From Aquila chrysaetos chrysaetos (Eukaryota > Chordata > Aves > Accipitriformes > Accipitridae), in contig NC_044010.1 in assembly GCF_900496995.4 (NCBI RefSeq), positions 3,658,001-3,722,000 of the forward strand: a DNA stretch of 64,000 bases, read 5' to 3'. The notes beneath the pieces are model-generated. The model was not told the DNA's origin. It did no database searches and was given only the letters and a program-made list of their open reading frames with translations. The number at the start of each line of letters is the position of its first letter. The first letter of the stretch is position 1. The position numbers and the translations under genes were made by a program. Positions 23,569 to 36,422 of the stretch are shown in pieces.

Positions 23569-26500
23569 GTAGGAAATAAGCCTTTTAAATCTATATTGGC
23601 CAATGCAGTTCAGAAGGGAGGTTTATTGTTGTAAGTGTATATACTATAAATAAGGGGGTTGTTTGATGTTCTGGGAGTTGCGCAACAGACCGCTTCACGC
23701 GATCTTTCAAGAAATGATTTTAGCATGAGTGAGGTGGGTGGTTCTCTGAGGTATTGAATATGCTGAGGCTTTTGGGAGAGCTTCCACCTTAAGAAAGACA
23801 GATCTGTCATGTTGGGTTTTCTGCCTCTCCCAGGCAACAGAGAACAGACAGGGTGATAAAAGGGCACAACCCCCTCCGAAGTAGGAGAAAAAAAATAGAA
23901 AAGGGAAAAAAAAAAAAAAAGGATTGCTTGGGTAAAAGAGGAAGGGAGATTTGTTTACTGCTCTTCCAGAGAGGGAGTCTGCTCTGCATTTGAGTTTTGG
24001 AAATACTTTTTGTCTGTGTTGCCAACACAGGCAGGAGTGTATTGGGAGCTGCCTAGATTCTGGCACTGGTTCCCAAGTCCACCGTAGCAAAAAACAGGTG
24101 CCTTCGTGATCCGTGGCCATCGAGCAATCCTGAAATCACTTTCTAAGGTGGTGAGAAATAATCACAGCACAACAAGCACCCGTGTGTGATCAGAGATGGG
24201 AACTCCAGGCAGGGTGCCATGAGGCAGCTGTGGCAAGCTGGAGGGCAGTAGAAAGATGTCAGCTCCCCTTCCTCACCTGAAGGACTTCAGGACTGCAGAG
24301 GGACATGGGCATAACTGGTGCTCAACCTCACACTGTTAACTTTTTAAATTTCTACTCTCCTGTTGTGCCATGTGGAGCCTCATTTCCTCTGCTCAGGAGC
24401 ATTGATTGCAAAAGGTCTCTTGTGGATGCAAGGCCATTAGCAAATGTGATGGTCAGAGCAGGCTGAGGTGGAAAACAGCCATGCAAGTGGATGCAGGTTA
24501 CACCTCTGGTTCCTGCTGGCAAGTAGTGCTTGTGCCTCTGTTGATGCAGGATTTTTTTGTGTTTGTTTGATGTGGTTGGGGCAGGAAAGCCAAACTCCTT
24601 GTTGTCAGCCCACCCAAGTTAATGAGTATGAACTGGGTCATTGCCACTATAAAAGGGTATGCCTTGAAGGAAGATTGTAGCGTAATAAAAAAGGTAATCC
24701 GAGTACTGCACCTAATTCTGTGCTTAGTACCGTGTGGCTGAGATGTTACTCACTCTTACTAGACCTTTACACCAGTCTGACTGTGAGAGTAGATTTCTAC
24801 CCTAAGTCTGAAAGAGAAAGAAAAGTTTGATCCGAGGGGTAAGGTTTAGAGCTGAACCATGAGGAAGATCAAGCTGTAAGCTTCATTGCACAGGCATTGC
24901 CCCGCTTCTAGCTATACTTAAGTCTAAAACACCACGTACTAATTGCTGAGGATTCACCATGGAGCCCAGGAAACTCCAGCTACATCCTAAATGAAAACCT
25001 GTAGTTCCCCATTGGGCCATGCACCTATATACAAGGTGCCCCCACGCTTTCTCCTACAGTGGTACAGCGGGGAGATCTCTGGCTCTGCTCACCCAGGCCC
25101 ACAAAAGCCGCCTTCTTCCAAGGAAAAAGGCCATGGGCTGTACCCGATTGCCTCACTGATTAGCTCATGCTGATCTAACCCACCCATTGCTCTGGGACAG
25201 GATCAAGTATACCTACCCCACCCTGCCTGAACTGAGGAGACTTTTAAGCACTGATGGGTTGTAGCCCAGCAGCAGAGGCTATGGGTACTTATTGGAGGAC
25301 TAGCGACCCTTAAAAACTTGAAAAATATTTCCCCAATGCTACCATAAATCATCCTTACTGTAAATCAAGCCAGGCCCGCTTCGCCTCTGTGGACATGGAG
25401 AATAACACATCGCAACTTTTACGAAACGGCAGGTTTTCTGGTCTCTCCCCAGTTGCTGTGTCAGGAGGAAAACATGCTGGACTCTATCACATGTTCCTCA
25501 AAGGTCATGTTTTCTGAGCCCTCTGCCCAGCTTTCTGCTTTCTCTTAAAAGTTTTTGCTCACGTCTCCGAGTCTTTAACCCGATATAATGCAAACTTAGT
25601 CTGAATTCTGACCCCAACATAAAGTTACCTGTGGCCCTAAGTGAACAATTTCCCTGGTGAGGGAGTAGAAACAAAAGTGAAACATGGGTCCCATCCATCT
25701 ATAAGGATACTTGTCCCTGGGTCATAACTTCATAGGGTCTTTTTTTAAAAAAGAAAGACTGAGCCAAAATCCTGCCTTTAGCCATCTCCAAACTCTGGAT
25801 AAGCTTACACTTGAAATGAGCACATAGGCCCATAAGCAGAGCCTGATCCACATTAATTCCTGACCAAAACATTAATAATGCAGGAGAATTAGAAACTTGG
25901 GACACTCGGCTTGATTTACAAAAAAAGTTGTGCCCGTGGATTGAGTTGCAGGTCTTAGCACCGAGGCTTGCATGACCCCTCTGTGGTGGCAGAGCTGGAG
26001 GAGCCTTTGCAGCTGGCTCTTCTTCTTGCTCTCCTGCAAGCGCGGGCAGCAGAAGACCCGGTGTGTGTTAGTGATCTGGGTTTCAGCACATCTACGTGTG
26101 GTAACCAGAGAAGCCGTAGCAGAGCCACAAGGCAGGCAAGCTGAAATCGATCCAAGAAACATGTAGTCCATCAGCTATCCTGTTGCAAATCCCACTGAGA
26201 GGATGTCAGTACAGCAGCATTGGAGATTATTGAAGAACAGGCCCTTCACGTTTTATGAATATAAAAAGCAAAATGCAAACCCAACAAGTTTGCAGCTTAT
26301 GTGTCCCTGTCTTTGAGGATCTGAGAGACCATACGTAGGAAAGTGATGGCAAGAGAGCTGATTCTCACAGGTATCAGCTTGACCCCTGAAACTTAGCATC
26401 CAGGAGGAAGACTGACACATCTGGAGTGCCAGGTTATATAGAGAGGAGGCTGCTGCTATCAAGCCAGCAGTGTGGGTCTCAGCTGCACGGGAGCTCTGCC

Positions 26501-27759
26501 TGGCACAACGGCATCTGTGCGATTCCCTCTTGGGATGGGGAAGAAGAGGTTAATAGTCTTATAGCTACCTACTACAGCCCGAAGGCACTGTACATGCCTA
26601 GACAGAGAGGAGGATTGATGGGGCCCTCAGGCTGCTCAGGGAAAGGGATGGTTGCAGGGTGATGCCCCAGTGCTCTCAGCAGCACTGGTGCGGCTACATT
26701 TTGTACCAGCGCAGCAAAGCCACCCCAGGTCCCCAGGCAAAGCACGCCGGGCTGGTAATGCTCAGACAAAGCCATACCTGCCAGGCACCCTGCTTGTCCC
26801 AGGTCTGTGTGTCCTTCCACCCCTGGCTGAGCTGGTGAGGGACATGGAGCAACACGTGATACCTTGCAGCCCAGCACCTAGTGCTTCATCCAGCACGCCG
26901 GTGGCTGCATCGGCACTTACCCACGTCCTCAGAGGGCTTCTGGTCAGCCTGCCACGTCCCCAAGTGCTCAGGGCTCGCCTCCCTCCTCTGGAGCTGGGGA
27001 TGCCTCAGTCCTTCTACAGAGGGTGTGAAATCCACACCTCTGCATTCATCTGCCTCTCCCACCATGTTACAGGGCTGGCAGAAGACATGCTCCCCGTGCT
27101 GGGGCTTATCTGTAATTCCCAATGCCTCTCAGCTGTGTCCTGTTAATCAGAAAAAGGCAGGGTGGTCCAAAAGAGTCAGGGCTGCCCCGGCGCTGCCGGG
27201 ACCCATCCCCTGTGTGACCGTGCCTGGAGGAGAGGGGAAGGTGAACCCTGATCAGTGATCTGACACGGGGTGATGGGGTGGGGGGCTGCCCCTCATGTTT
27301 GCTGGTGTTGGGACTTCACCGAGGGGCTGCTCTGCTTGTAAAAAACATCGCTGGCAGGCCTGCTCTGGAAGCTGTGGTTTTCCAATTCCATGTCACGGGG
27401 GCTACGTCCTCTCAAACTATGCCTCTTGTCCCCTTTGCAACACACTATAGCAATGAGATGAGAAACAGATAAGGTTGACACTGCTAAGGTCCTTCGCCTG
27501 GGTTACCTGAAAAGCAATGCCTAGATGACAACAACTGCTGCTGAGATGGGATTTTTCTGGCTAACTTCTGCTGGACTCGCTCCCATTATCCTCTGCTTTA
27601 CGTGTTCTCTGCCCCTTCAAATGATAAGAGTTAATTTCCTTATTCTCCCTAAGTCGGGCAAATATCCAGCTGAACGTGGAGAGGGAGAAAGGACAAGGGA
27701 TCATTAGCAGCCTCAGAATAATGTATGAGAAATCGTGGGCTGTATCCATCGCTCAGCTC

Positions 27760-27870
27760 CGTCACAGAGACTTGGACTGGATCGGCACTGTTTCCCCACT
27801 TGTAAAACAGAGATAATCAGTCTTCCCAAATCTGTTGCTGGGAGAAAGATTGTTATTGCTCATTAAGCCA
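27760..27870 (+). mobile_element. MIR-like SINE fragment
   Basis: The plus strand shows 'cacagagacttgg', then 'gtttccccacttgtaaaac', 'agagataatc', and 'attgttattgctcattaa'. These follow the order of the MIR/CORE-SINE 3' half: gacttgggcaag, gtttccccatctgtaaaatg, gataataat, and gttgtgaggattaa. Diverged and partial. Confidence 0.5.
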
Positions 27871-28996
27871 TTCGAGGTTGTTAAAGGGCAGGCTAGCTGG
27901 CCGAACGACACGAGGTCTATCACCTGGCTGGAAGGCACTCTGTGACTTGAAATACAACAGCCCTCTGCGGGGGGGAGGATCATAAATTCCACAGGGCACC
28001 AGATAAACCAGAGGAGGTGAAAAGACAAAGGGGCAGCTGAAGTTTCAAGTCCCTTCCCCTCCATCCCCTGCCTCCTCCCTCCCACCTTTGCCATGCCAAC
28101 ACAACAATACCAGGGTGACAGCCCTCTCCATCATCAATCCAGGCAAAAGCAGCCTACGATTGTGCTGCACCAGGACCAGGACCCACAGACCGCGTTTCTC
28201 CTTCATCCTTGTTCCTCCTCCTTGGTCAGCAGGTGGACAGTCTGAGCGGCCCCTCTCCTGGGAAAAAAAAAAAAAGAAGAGGAATGGTGATGGAGGGGGA
28301 AGGCAGGGTTGAAGGAAGGCAGGGGGAATGGAAGGTTGCAGTATGGGGCAGGATGGAAAAGCTAGAGCTGAGCAGAAGGAGAAAGTAGAGATCTTGGGGT
28401 AAGAGAGGGAAGGGGAGAAAGGAGCACGCAGACACCCTTGCAAAAGAAAGGCAACGGGTGGAAGTATGGAGGAGGGCCTGGCAATGGGAGCTGGTGTTGC
28501 ATGTATTTGCTGGCAAGTGGGAAAAGACGAGAGGTCACACAGAACCTCCTTCCCAGCACACGCATCTCCAGGCGGGTGCCTTGCACACCCAGGAGGCAGC
28601 ACTGATGTACACAGTTAGCAACTGTCTTCACCTGCCACCGCTGGAGCAGAGTTTTGGGACCAGACCAGAGATCCACAAAAGTAACACCGCCTTCATTTGG
28701 TGCAAGAGGTGCCCGCTTCGCCCAGCTCCAGCCCCGACTGTTTGCCTTCCCCGCTGTGGGGTGGTGATCAGTCACACAGTGGTCACCCAACATGTTCTAC
28801 TGCTTTGGTTGGACAACAGGGAACTGTTACAGGAGCCTGAAGGGTTCCTGTGAGGATGAAGACAAGGGAAACAAGGCTGTACTTAAAAGTGGTATCAGTG
28901 TAATCGTTTTGGAAGGAGGCTGGGAAGGGGAAGGAAGACAACACTTTGTCAGAGGAGTAACAACCCAAGGGTAGGTAGAGTTATGCTGCAAAAGAG

Positions 28997-29049
28997 CACT
29001 TTTACTAGGAAAGCTTATTTCACTTTTACAAGGAAAGCTTATTTCACTT
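28997..29049. repeat. 24-bp tandem duplication
   Basis: Two adjacent 24-base copies (28,997-29,020 and 29,021-29,044) differ at one position and are followed by the first five bases of a third copy. Confidence 0.95.
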
Positions 29050-30540
29050 GGAAATTCCTGCAAACAATGTCAACAACTGCTTTGTATGGAGAAGTATGTA
29101 TACAAGAGCCTAGATATGCACCCAGGTCCCTGTGGTGTAGCAAACTCCTCCTCATCAGCTGCATATTGCCTGGGAAGGAATCTCTGAGTTCACAACACGT
29201 CCAGGGTCATTGAACATAGGCAAAGAAAGTACAGTCATTATTTATTAGTAGTTTGCTACCATCAATACCTTGAGAGTGTGTCTAAGCTCTAAAATGTGTG
29301 CTGTGCAAGGAAAATGGGGGAGGAGGCCATATACAACTTTGGGAATAGCATGCTACTGACAAACCTCTTCGGTGAAGAGAAAGTCTTCTCTGGTTGTTTT
29401 TCGTTGCACAGAGGAATAGCTACAGTAGCTATGCAGAAAAAGCCATGTCCACACTGCTGGGAGACTTCTCTGCTACAGCTTCCCAGGACAGGTACAGCCA
29501 CAGAAAGGGGACAAAGCCAGAGAAGCTACAACAGCTAGATTGACTGACTTCAGCCCAGCTCCTTCTGCTCTTGGACTCACCTCCAAACTCTCCTTCATCC
29601 AGAAGCATTAAATCCAAGCCCTTGCTGACTGCATCCGTTTTTCACAAGCCATGCACGCACAGGCTTGGAATGGGTCATTAATGGATCCTACTGTGACAGA
29701 CAGGGACCGCAGGCTACTCGCAGCCCGTAGGCTGAAAACTGCATTCCCCCAAATGAAGGGTAAAAGAATTTGCCTCTTTGTTTTAGGGTTTGTTCTCCCA
29801 ACCCTAAGCACAAGCTGAATATTCATGAACCTCCTATATGAATTAGTTATCTTCTAAAAGCAAACACAAAGTCTCCATTCTGCATGAGGTGCCCAGGCGC
29901 CGGACAAAGCCAAGCGTCTGCTATAGCAGTGGGTTTCCCAGGGACTCTGCATGCTTCCTTAAACCAGTTACTCTTGCCTATTAAAGCAGGATCAAAACTG
30001 AACAAAGACAAAGATCCCTCCAGAGCTGTTGGAGGCAGCTGCAGCTAGTTCAGACTTCTACATCTCTTGACCTAACATGACTCCCAGGCTGCCAGAATTG
30101 TCTGGATGGGAAGCCAGAAGGGAAGATCACGAGATTTTTGCTGTAAGCGCTGCTCACCAGTGCAGTCAGTCTAGTTTATATTAAGAGTTCAGGTTGCTAA
30201 GTAGCTTGCCAGCGCAGAGGTTCAGATTTGTGTTCGAGCTGTATTTGTGGTAGGAACAAATGGGTGCGTATGAGCACAAATGTGTGTAATGGCTCATTTG
30301 CAGGTGTTTGTGGTAGCACGCACGAGGGAAACGGGCATCTCTGAGCGGGAGCACTCCTGAGGTTGTTGAGGACATCAGAGAACGGTTCATTGTATACATG
30401 ATGGAGCTGACACGATGGCATTTAAGAAATGGGTATCACTGGGAAGGCAGACCCAGGTCCAAGTGAGATGGCAAAAGCGTGCAAAAAAAAAAAAAAAAGG
30501 TGATTGCAAGTGTGTGTACAAAAGAGACAAGATATCCCTA

Positions 30541-31160
30541 CTGTCTGTCCTGGGTCTGTCTGGGATGGAGTTATATGAAGTTAACTTTCTTCACAGAAGC
30601 CCGTATGATGCTGTGCTTTGCATTTGTGGCTAAAACAGCATTGATAGCACACCACTGTTTTGGCTACTGCTGAACAACGCTTGCACAGTGTCAAGGCTTT
30701 GTCTCTCTCCTCCCTGCACCCCTCAAGTAAGTAGGCTGGGGCTGGACAAGAGGTTGGAAGGGGACAGCCGGGACAGCTAACCCAAACTGACCAAAGGGAC
30801 ATTCTATACTGTATGACTATACTATATATCATACTCAGCAATAAAAGCTCAGGAAAAGGAGGAAGGAGGGGCGCTCATGGTTATGGAGTTTGTCTTCCCA
30901 AGCAAACACTATGCGTACAGAAGCCCTGCTTCCCAGGACATGGCTGGACATCTGCCTGCCGATGAAAAGTAGTGAATGAATTCCTCTTTTTGTTTTGCTT
31001 CCATGTACAGCTTTCGCTTTTCTTGTTAAACTGTTAAAATCTTGACCACGAGGGGTTTTTTTCATCTTATTTTTGCCCCCTGTTCTTTTGAGGTGGGGGA
31101 AGAGAGAGAGTGGCTGGGTGGGCGTGTGGCAGCCGGCCATGGTCAACCCACCACACTGTC
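30541..31160 (+). mobile_element. Solo LTR of an avian ERVL-type endogenous retrovirus, with 5-bp target-site duplication
   Basis: The element runs from TG at 30,546 to CA at 31,155 (610 bp). It is flanked on both sides by the same five bases, ctgtc (30,541-30,545 and 31,156-31,160). Landmarks match an abundant bird LTR family as I remember it: 'tgtcctgg...gagtta' at the start, 'gacagctaacccaaactg', 'ccaaagggacattc', 'agcaataaaagctc', 'tttgtcttcccaag', 'agtagtgaatgaattcc' and 'gttaaactgttaaaatc'. TG/CA ends and a 5-bp duplication fit class III (ERVL) insertion. No internal retroviral sequence lies next to it, so it is a solo LTR left by recombination. Short open frames on its minus strand are not genes. 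Family name not checked. Confidence 0.9.
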
Positions 31161-34100
31161 CTTTCATTTAGGTGGCCTGTGTCCCTCCCGAGACCCCGTG
31201 TCCAGGCAGCAGGGATTGTTAGGGACATTTAGGAAGCTGCTGAGCAATTCAGAGGGCCTGTGTGGGGAACTCTCTGGGGCTGGGGGACAGAAAGGAGTAC
31301 CAGGGTCAGACTGACCTTGTGTCTGTATGCCTGGGAACACAAGCGTCGTTGCCCATAAAAATAAAAAATACCACCACAGTACCAGTGCTACAGTGGTACC
31401 CCAGTACAGCAAGTGCCTCTGGGCTGGCCTTACCAGGCTGGACTTTCTGACTCCACCTCTCCTGTGCAGATGGTCACCAAGGTGTCACCAAGATCAGAGC
31501 CTTTCTGGACTACAAGTGGTTGGACTCCACTTGCTCCCTTTTCCCAACCCCTAAATGGAGTCAGCCCTTTCACGCAGAAGATGCTGAAGGACACCAGCAG
31601 GACCGCTTGCTCCACAAGCCAACTTGACACCCCGCAGAAGCAGCAGGCACAAGCATGGTTTATGGGTCCCCGGACACAAATCCCTTCTGCAGCACAACAG
31701 ACACCCTGGCACACATGCACCCGACATGCCCCAGCCCCTCTCCCATCCCAAGGGCTACGTGTTTTCCTCCCCACCTTTCTACTCGCACCCTCTCCACCTG
31801 CGGCCCCACCATGTCACAAGACCTTGGCGGTCTCCTCTTGGCCCTGGCCAGGCTGACCACCTGCAGCCCCAGGAGGAGGAGGATGGAAAGGGGCGACCAT
31901 AGTAACTATTTCTCTCCCCGCACTTTGGATGCTTGCAGGGGGAGGTGGGCACAAATGGTGGGGCTCTGCTCTGTGTCCCCTCCTGGCTCCCTGTTCTTGC
32001 ACTTTTAATCCTCTGACCTTCATCCTTTTTCTCCCACTAATTGTCCCCATTTCTGCTGTTTTCCTTTATGCCCCCCCCCCATCCCAATAGCTATATGCTT
32101 TAGTTAGAATCAGCTGACACCCAACATAAGGGGTAGGGTTTTCCCCAGCAGTCCTTGGCCAGTGGCCATATGATTAAAAGCAGCGGGAGAGCGGCGGCAG
32201 GAACCCAATCTAGCATTAATGAGAGCGAGCGGTTGTTGCGTGACCGGCTGAGCAGCAGGAGCCTGGCCAAACAGTGGCATAACAAATGGCACCGTGTGTA
32301 GCAAAGCTCCTCGTTAGCATAACATGGATCTCAGTTACACCTGAGGCACGCAGCCTCCCAGCTTTGCCCTTTGCTAATCAGCCCTCTTGCATAAGGGAAC
32401 GTAAAAGACCGGAGTCTACTTGTTCCTTGCAGGAAAAAAAAAAAAAAAAAAGAGATGTCTTACATTTCTACGTTAGTTGTGTTTGCATCTTGTCCATCTC
32501 TGGAGCTGATGGTGTCCAGATGGAGCTGGTCAGGCTAAGTGACCTAGGACTGAGCGGTGTGGAAGAGGGCTATCTCGCTTCTCTTTGCTGGGAGCCCGCT
32601 TCCCCCATCAGCTGGTGAAGCTGGGAAGGTGTCCGTGGACAGAGAGGACCAGGCAGGACGTGAAGAGTCATTAGGCTTTGCTATCAAACAGCTCACTGCA
32701 CGGATCTGAGCCCTGCTTGGGCTTTGCAGGACTCGGTTGCTTTGGGACCTGCCCCTGCTGCCCTTCAGACCACAAAACCCTTATCCTTTCTTCATGCGGG
32801 TGCTTGGTGAGGCTGATTGCTGGCTGCAAAACTCTCTTGGCTGGCCACTCTCTTGCAAGGTCTATATTAAGAAACTCCTTCTCAAGGTAGCTCACTGCTA
32901 TATTGTACAGCAAAACACGTGGGGCTTTACACTAACTACCAGTTGTAGTTTATTTCAACTCCTCCATGTACAAGACAGCGGGGACTTGCTGACACAGCTC
33001 AGTAAGCAAAAGATCACACTTCTTCGCAGCCTTAACTGATAGCAGATGTAGCGAAGGCCTGGTCCTAAAGTCCCCAATGTGAATGAGATCAGAAGTAATT
33101 ATATAGTTCAGCTATTACTATACCCCTACACACAACAGTGGTCCCCAACTGGAAGCTTGGAGGCAGTCCATAACCTTTGTGCAATCTTGGGAATTGACTG
33201 CAGTCTGAGGAAGCCGCTGTCTACGCAAGCCAGAGACATCAAAACAGGGTATTGCCCACAACATGTTCTTTGCACGGTATTGTTAGCTCAGGAATGACAT
33301 ATAATATGTGGTCATATCTATCATCTGTTTAGCTACACCAGCATAATTCATACAGTCAATGAAGTTATGTCAGTAAAATTTCCCAAGTGGACAAGCCTCA
33401 TCATGGTTTTCTGACAACCACATAATACAATATTTTCACACTGCTCAGAGCAGCTAAGCAAGCAGCAGACCTGGCTTTCAGTGTAAGAAACCCTCTGAAC
33501 AAAAGCAGCATGTTAAACGGTAGGTCACCATCCAAGAATTTTTCCGCCTTTTCTGCACTAAGGAAATGCATGAACGGTTTCTGCCCTTTTAGAGTACAAA
33601 TTCAGAATAAATTTTGCCAGGGACTTCAAAAATCATCATTTGGAGCTGGGAACCCAAGAAGACAGGCAGTGTTTGGTCTGTATGCATTAGGACAGTTTGT
33701 ATCACCAACTGCATTTCTGCAGTCAAGATGTGACTCGTTCAGACCCCAGGCGGAAAGCAGACCGGCACAGGAGTTTGCACAGAGCATGTCTGTTGGCACA
33801 GATCTCCACTGGAAAACTCTCGTCTCAGGGCAGGGACTCCCAGTTGTGCCCTCAATAGAAGTAGTACCTGATCATTTACGGTTTTGAGGATGTTTCTCTT
33901 GCATGCAGCCTGAGCGGGGACCTGCGAGGTCAACCACAGCTCCAAGACCCGTGAAAGAGCTGCTCTGGGGACGGAGGCGAAGCCGTTCGGCGCCGAGCAC
34001 AGAAAGGCAGAGCTATCAGAGGCACTGCTGTGCCGGTTGCTGAGGACATGGTGCGGTCCCCACGTGTCCCCGTGACCAACCAAAAACTGCCATTGGGAGG

Positions 34101-36247
34101 GGGCACCCAACCACCAACGTGAAGTACACCTTGATTTGCAGCATGCAATCGCTCTGGTTGTGAAAAGCGCATCCTTGCGCTTGAAAGCTTGTGAGAGTAC
34201 GTGCTGGGGGGAATTACAAGGGTCTACTGTGCAATGAAAACTGCATCCCAGCAATAGCCCCAGCGCAGGGGATTCATACTGGCTTTCCAGGGCCTTCTAC
34301 AGGCAGAACCTCCCCTTTCTGAGTGCATGAAGAGGAGGATACCAGTACAAGCACATGTAGGTGATACAAGCCACGGTCCTGGCCGCAGGAGAAGCGGAAG
34401 GCATGGCATAGGTATGTCCGTGTGGTGGCAGAAAGGATGCTGTGACACCGCACCGCAGCTAAGGGGAAACCCTTGGAGGATGGGGCCACAGCGTTAGGTC
34501 CCGTCAGCATGCCAAAATGAAGCTATCTGCACTTAGCCAAACACCTTAAACATGCCCCAGGCTTCAGCCTGGTTAAGAAGAGCTGTTGAAATGTTACCTG
34601 CAAACATGATTTTGTCTTGCTGAATACAGCGCTCCACTGCTGAATATTGCACTCCACTGCAATACTGATGGGGTGACACCGGGTCTGAAGTGTAGGAGGG
34701 TTAGACAATAACACTAGAGATAGAAAGTGTGTCCGTGCAATAGGTTAGCTATGGAGCAATGTCCTGCTGTAAACAAAGTTTGGCCTCACCTACGTAGAAG
34801 GGATCAGCCTAGGTTTACCATATGACAGCCTTGCAGAAACCAAATCCTGACATTTCATTAGCTTCAAGAGTGGCGCCGACTCAGAAGACAGTTAAACGCC
34901 ATTCTAGTTCTTTGTGGATGAAAAGGATGGATTTTCCTGTAACATGAGAGGAGCACTGTACCTGGTTGCTTCAGGGCTATGGTATTTGCAACAGGGATGG
35001 GACTTTGGCAGGCCAAGGAGTAGGAGGCAAGAACAAGCCACGAGCTGTATGTGTGAGGCCACAACAACAGATGGGGCTGGAGGCAAACCATCCAGATGAA
35101 AATTGTCCATGGGTGAAGCAAAGACCTGCTTGCAAAAACCTGTGTCTGAACTTGCCCACGCAGAGTGGGTGTTTGAGTCTCAGTCCAAGCCTCCCTGGAA
35201 GCTCAGTGGTGTAAGAGGTAGGAGTCAGAGCAGAAGAGATCACAGGGTTCATATCAGAAGAGGGTACAGACCAGGTAACAGAGTCCAAATACAGCAGCTC
35301 CTTTGTCCTGTGACTCATGAGGATGAGGAGAGTTTTGCAGAATCATAGCTTGAGGCCTTTGGATTGTTTGCAAAAAGGCATCTTGGTGCTGATGCACGTG
35401 AATTTCTCTCAGCTGAGCTGTGTGAGCACAGAGCATGGGTGGCATTCCACCTACCCTAGTTTTATCCACTCCCTCTGTATCATCACCATCACAGACAGTG
35501 GAAGAATTGCACAAAGGGTTGCCCAGCTGCTTTCCCATCACAGCCCCCCACCCCGACTGTGATGGAAGGTCTGGAAAGCATGGCTTGTGTTTTCATCCAG
35601 TCCGGAGGAGACTGAGAGGAGCCACGGTAATAGGCTTCAAACATGTGAAAGGTCACTGCAGAAGGCAAGGGAATAACCCGTTCGCTTTTCCCACTGGGGA
35701 AAGGTCAAACTCACGTGCCTAAAACACAGTATAAAGATCCAGGTCAGTACCATGAACCATCTCTAAATAATAAGGTGAGTGAATCACTTCCTGAGTAGGC
35801 TGCAGGATTGGAGGGCTGTTAAAGACATGTCAAAAAAACATCTGTCAGGCATGGGCTAGGTTTAATTAATTCTGCCTTGGAGAGGAGGATGGGTTAGCCG
35901 ATCCCAGGCTCCTTTCCTATTCTGTGTTCAGTGATTTCACCAATCCTCATACTACCCAGGGACCAAATGCAGCTATTAAAAGCTTTGTAAGATCCCTACT
36001 GGTTTGTGTTTCTTCCATAAAAAAACCCCAACAGACTCACCCATGGTTTATTTAGGAAGGAAATAGACACGTTCAGGGAAGGAAAACATCCTCCATTTAC
36101 TCCATAGCTAATACTTAAGGGAGGACTGTGAGAGGAACCAGGTCCTGCAGTGCTTTCTAAAAGCAGGCAAAACTTCTCCTTCAGAACAAAAAGATACACC
36201 ACAGCCAGCACAGCCATCTCTCCCGTAAGTGCCTCCAGCTTCTTGGA
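31161..36247. other. Intergenic DNA
   Basis: No coding exon recognised. A homeobox/E-box-rich patch lies at about 32,160-32,380, an A run at 32,432-32,450 and a 20-bp tandem repeat at 34,619-34,658. At 33,136 the plus strand reads cagtggtccccaac, like a hAT-Charlie terminus, but no matching right end was found. Confidence 0.55.
34619..34658. repeat. 20-bp tandem duplication
   Basis: Two adjacent 20-base copies (34,619-34,638 and 34,639-34,658) that begin gctgaata and end ctccact, differing at three positions. Confidence 0.9.
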
Positions 36248-36422
36248 CTGGTGCCTTTCAACCTTTCTGATTATAGATCTTCACAAGATTTTCTCCCTTT
36301 GAAGATGCAGGCCCCATATTGCGAATTTAAACTGGCAAGCAAAAGGCTTGCTCTCCTTAATTACCTTTCATGGACCTTTCAGAAATAGGGAGTCTGCAGA
36401 CCACAGGCCAAAGGTCACATTG
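36248..36422. mobile_element. hAT-Charlie-like non-autonomous DNA transposon fossil
   Basis: The left end reads ctggtgcctttcaacctttc. The right end, on the opposite strand, reads gtgacctttggcctgtggtc. Both resemble the hAT-Charlie terminal repeat 'cagtggttctcaacctgtgg'. Interior text such as 'catggacctttcagaaatag' and 'agtctgcagaccacaggcc' follows the same family pattern. The copy is short, without coding capacity, and no convincing 8-bp target-site duplication is visible. Confidence 0.6.

Larger units (their letters stand above)
22329..30540. other. Intergenic DNA
   Basis: No gene recognised. Short elements are a TATA-like box next to an octamer at 22,667-22,683, an AGGACC hexamer repeat at 22,966-22,987, a 9-bp-arm inverted repeat at 23,543-23,568, a MIR-like fragment near 27,760-27,870, a 24-bp tandem duplication at 28,997-29,049, and A runs near 23,900, 28,262 and 30,483. 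Confidence 0.55.

Noticed and set aside
30581..31167. Two cysteine- or lysine-rich open frames on the minus strand
   Set aside because: Both lie in antisense to the solo LTR and are by-products of the repeat.
33136..33180. Possible hAT-Charlie terminus cagtggtccccaac
   Set aside because: No interior family sequence or matching opposite end was found.
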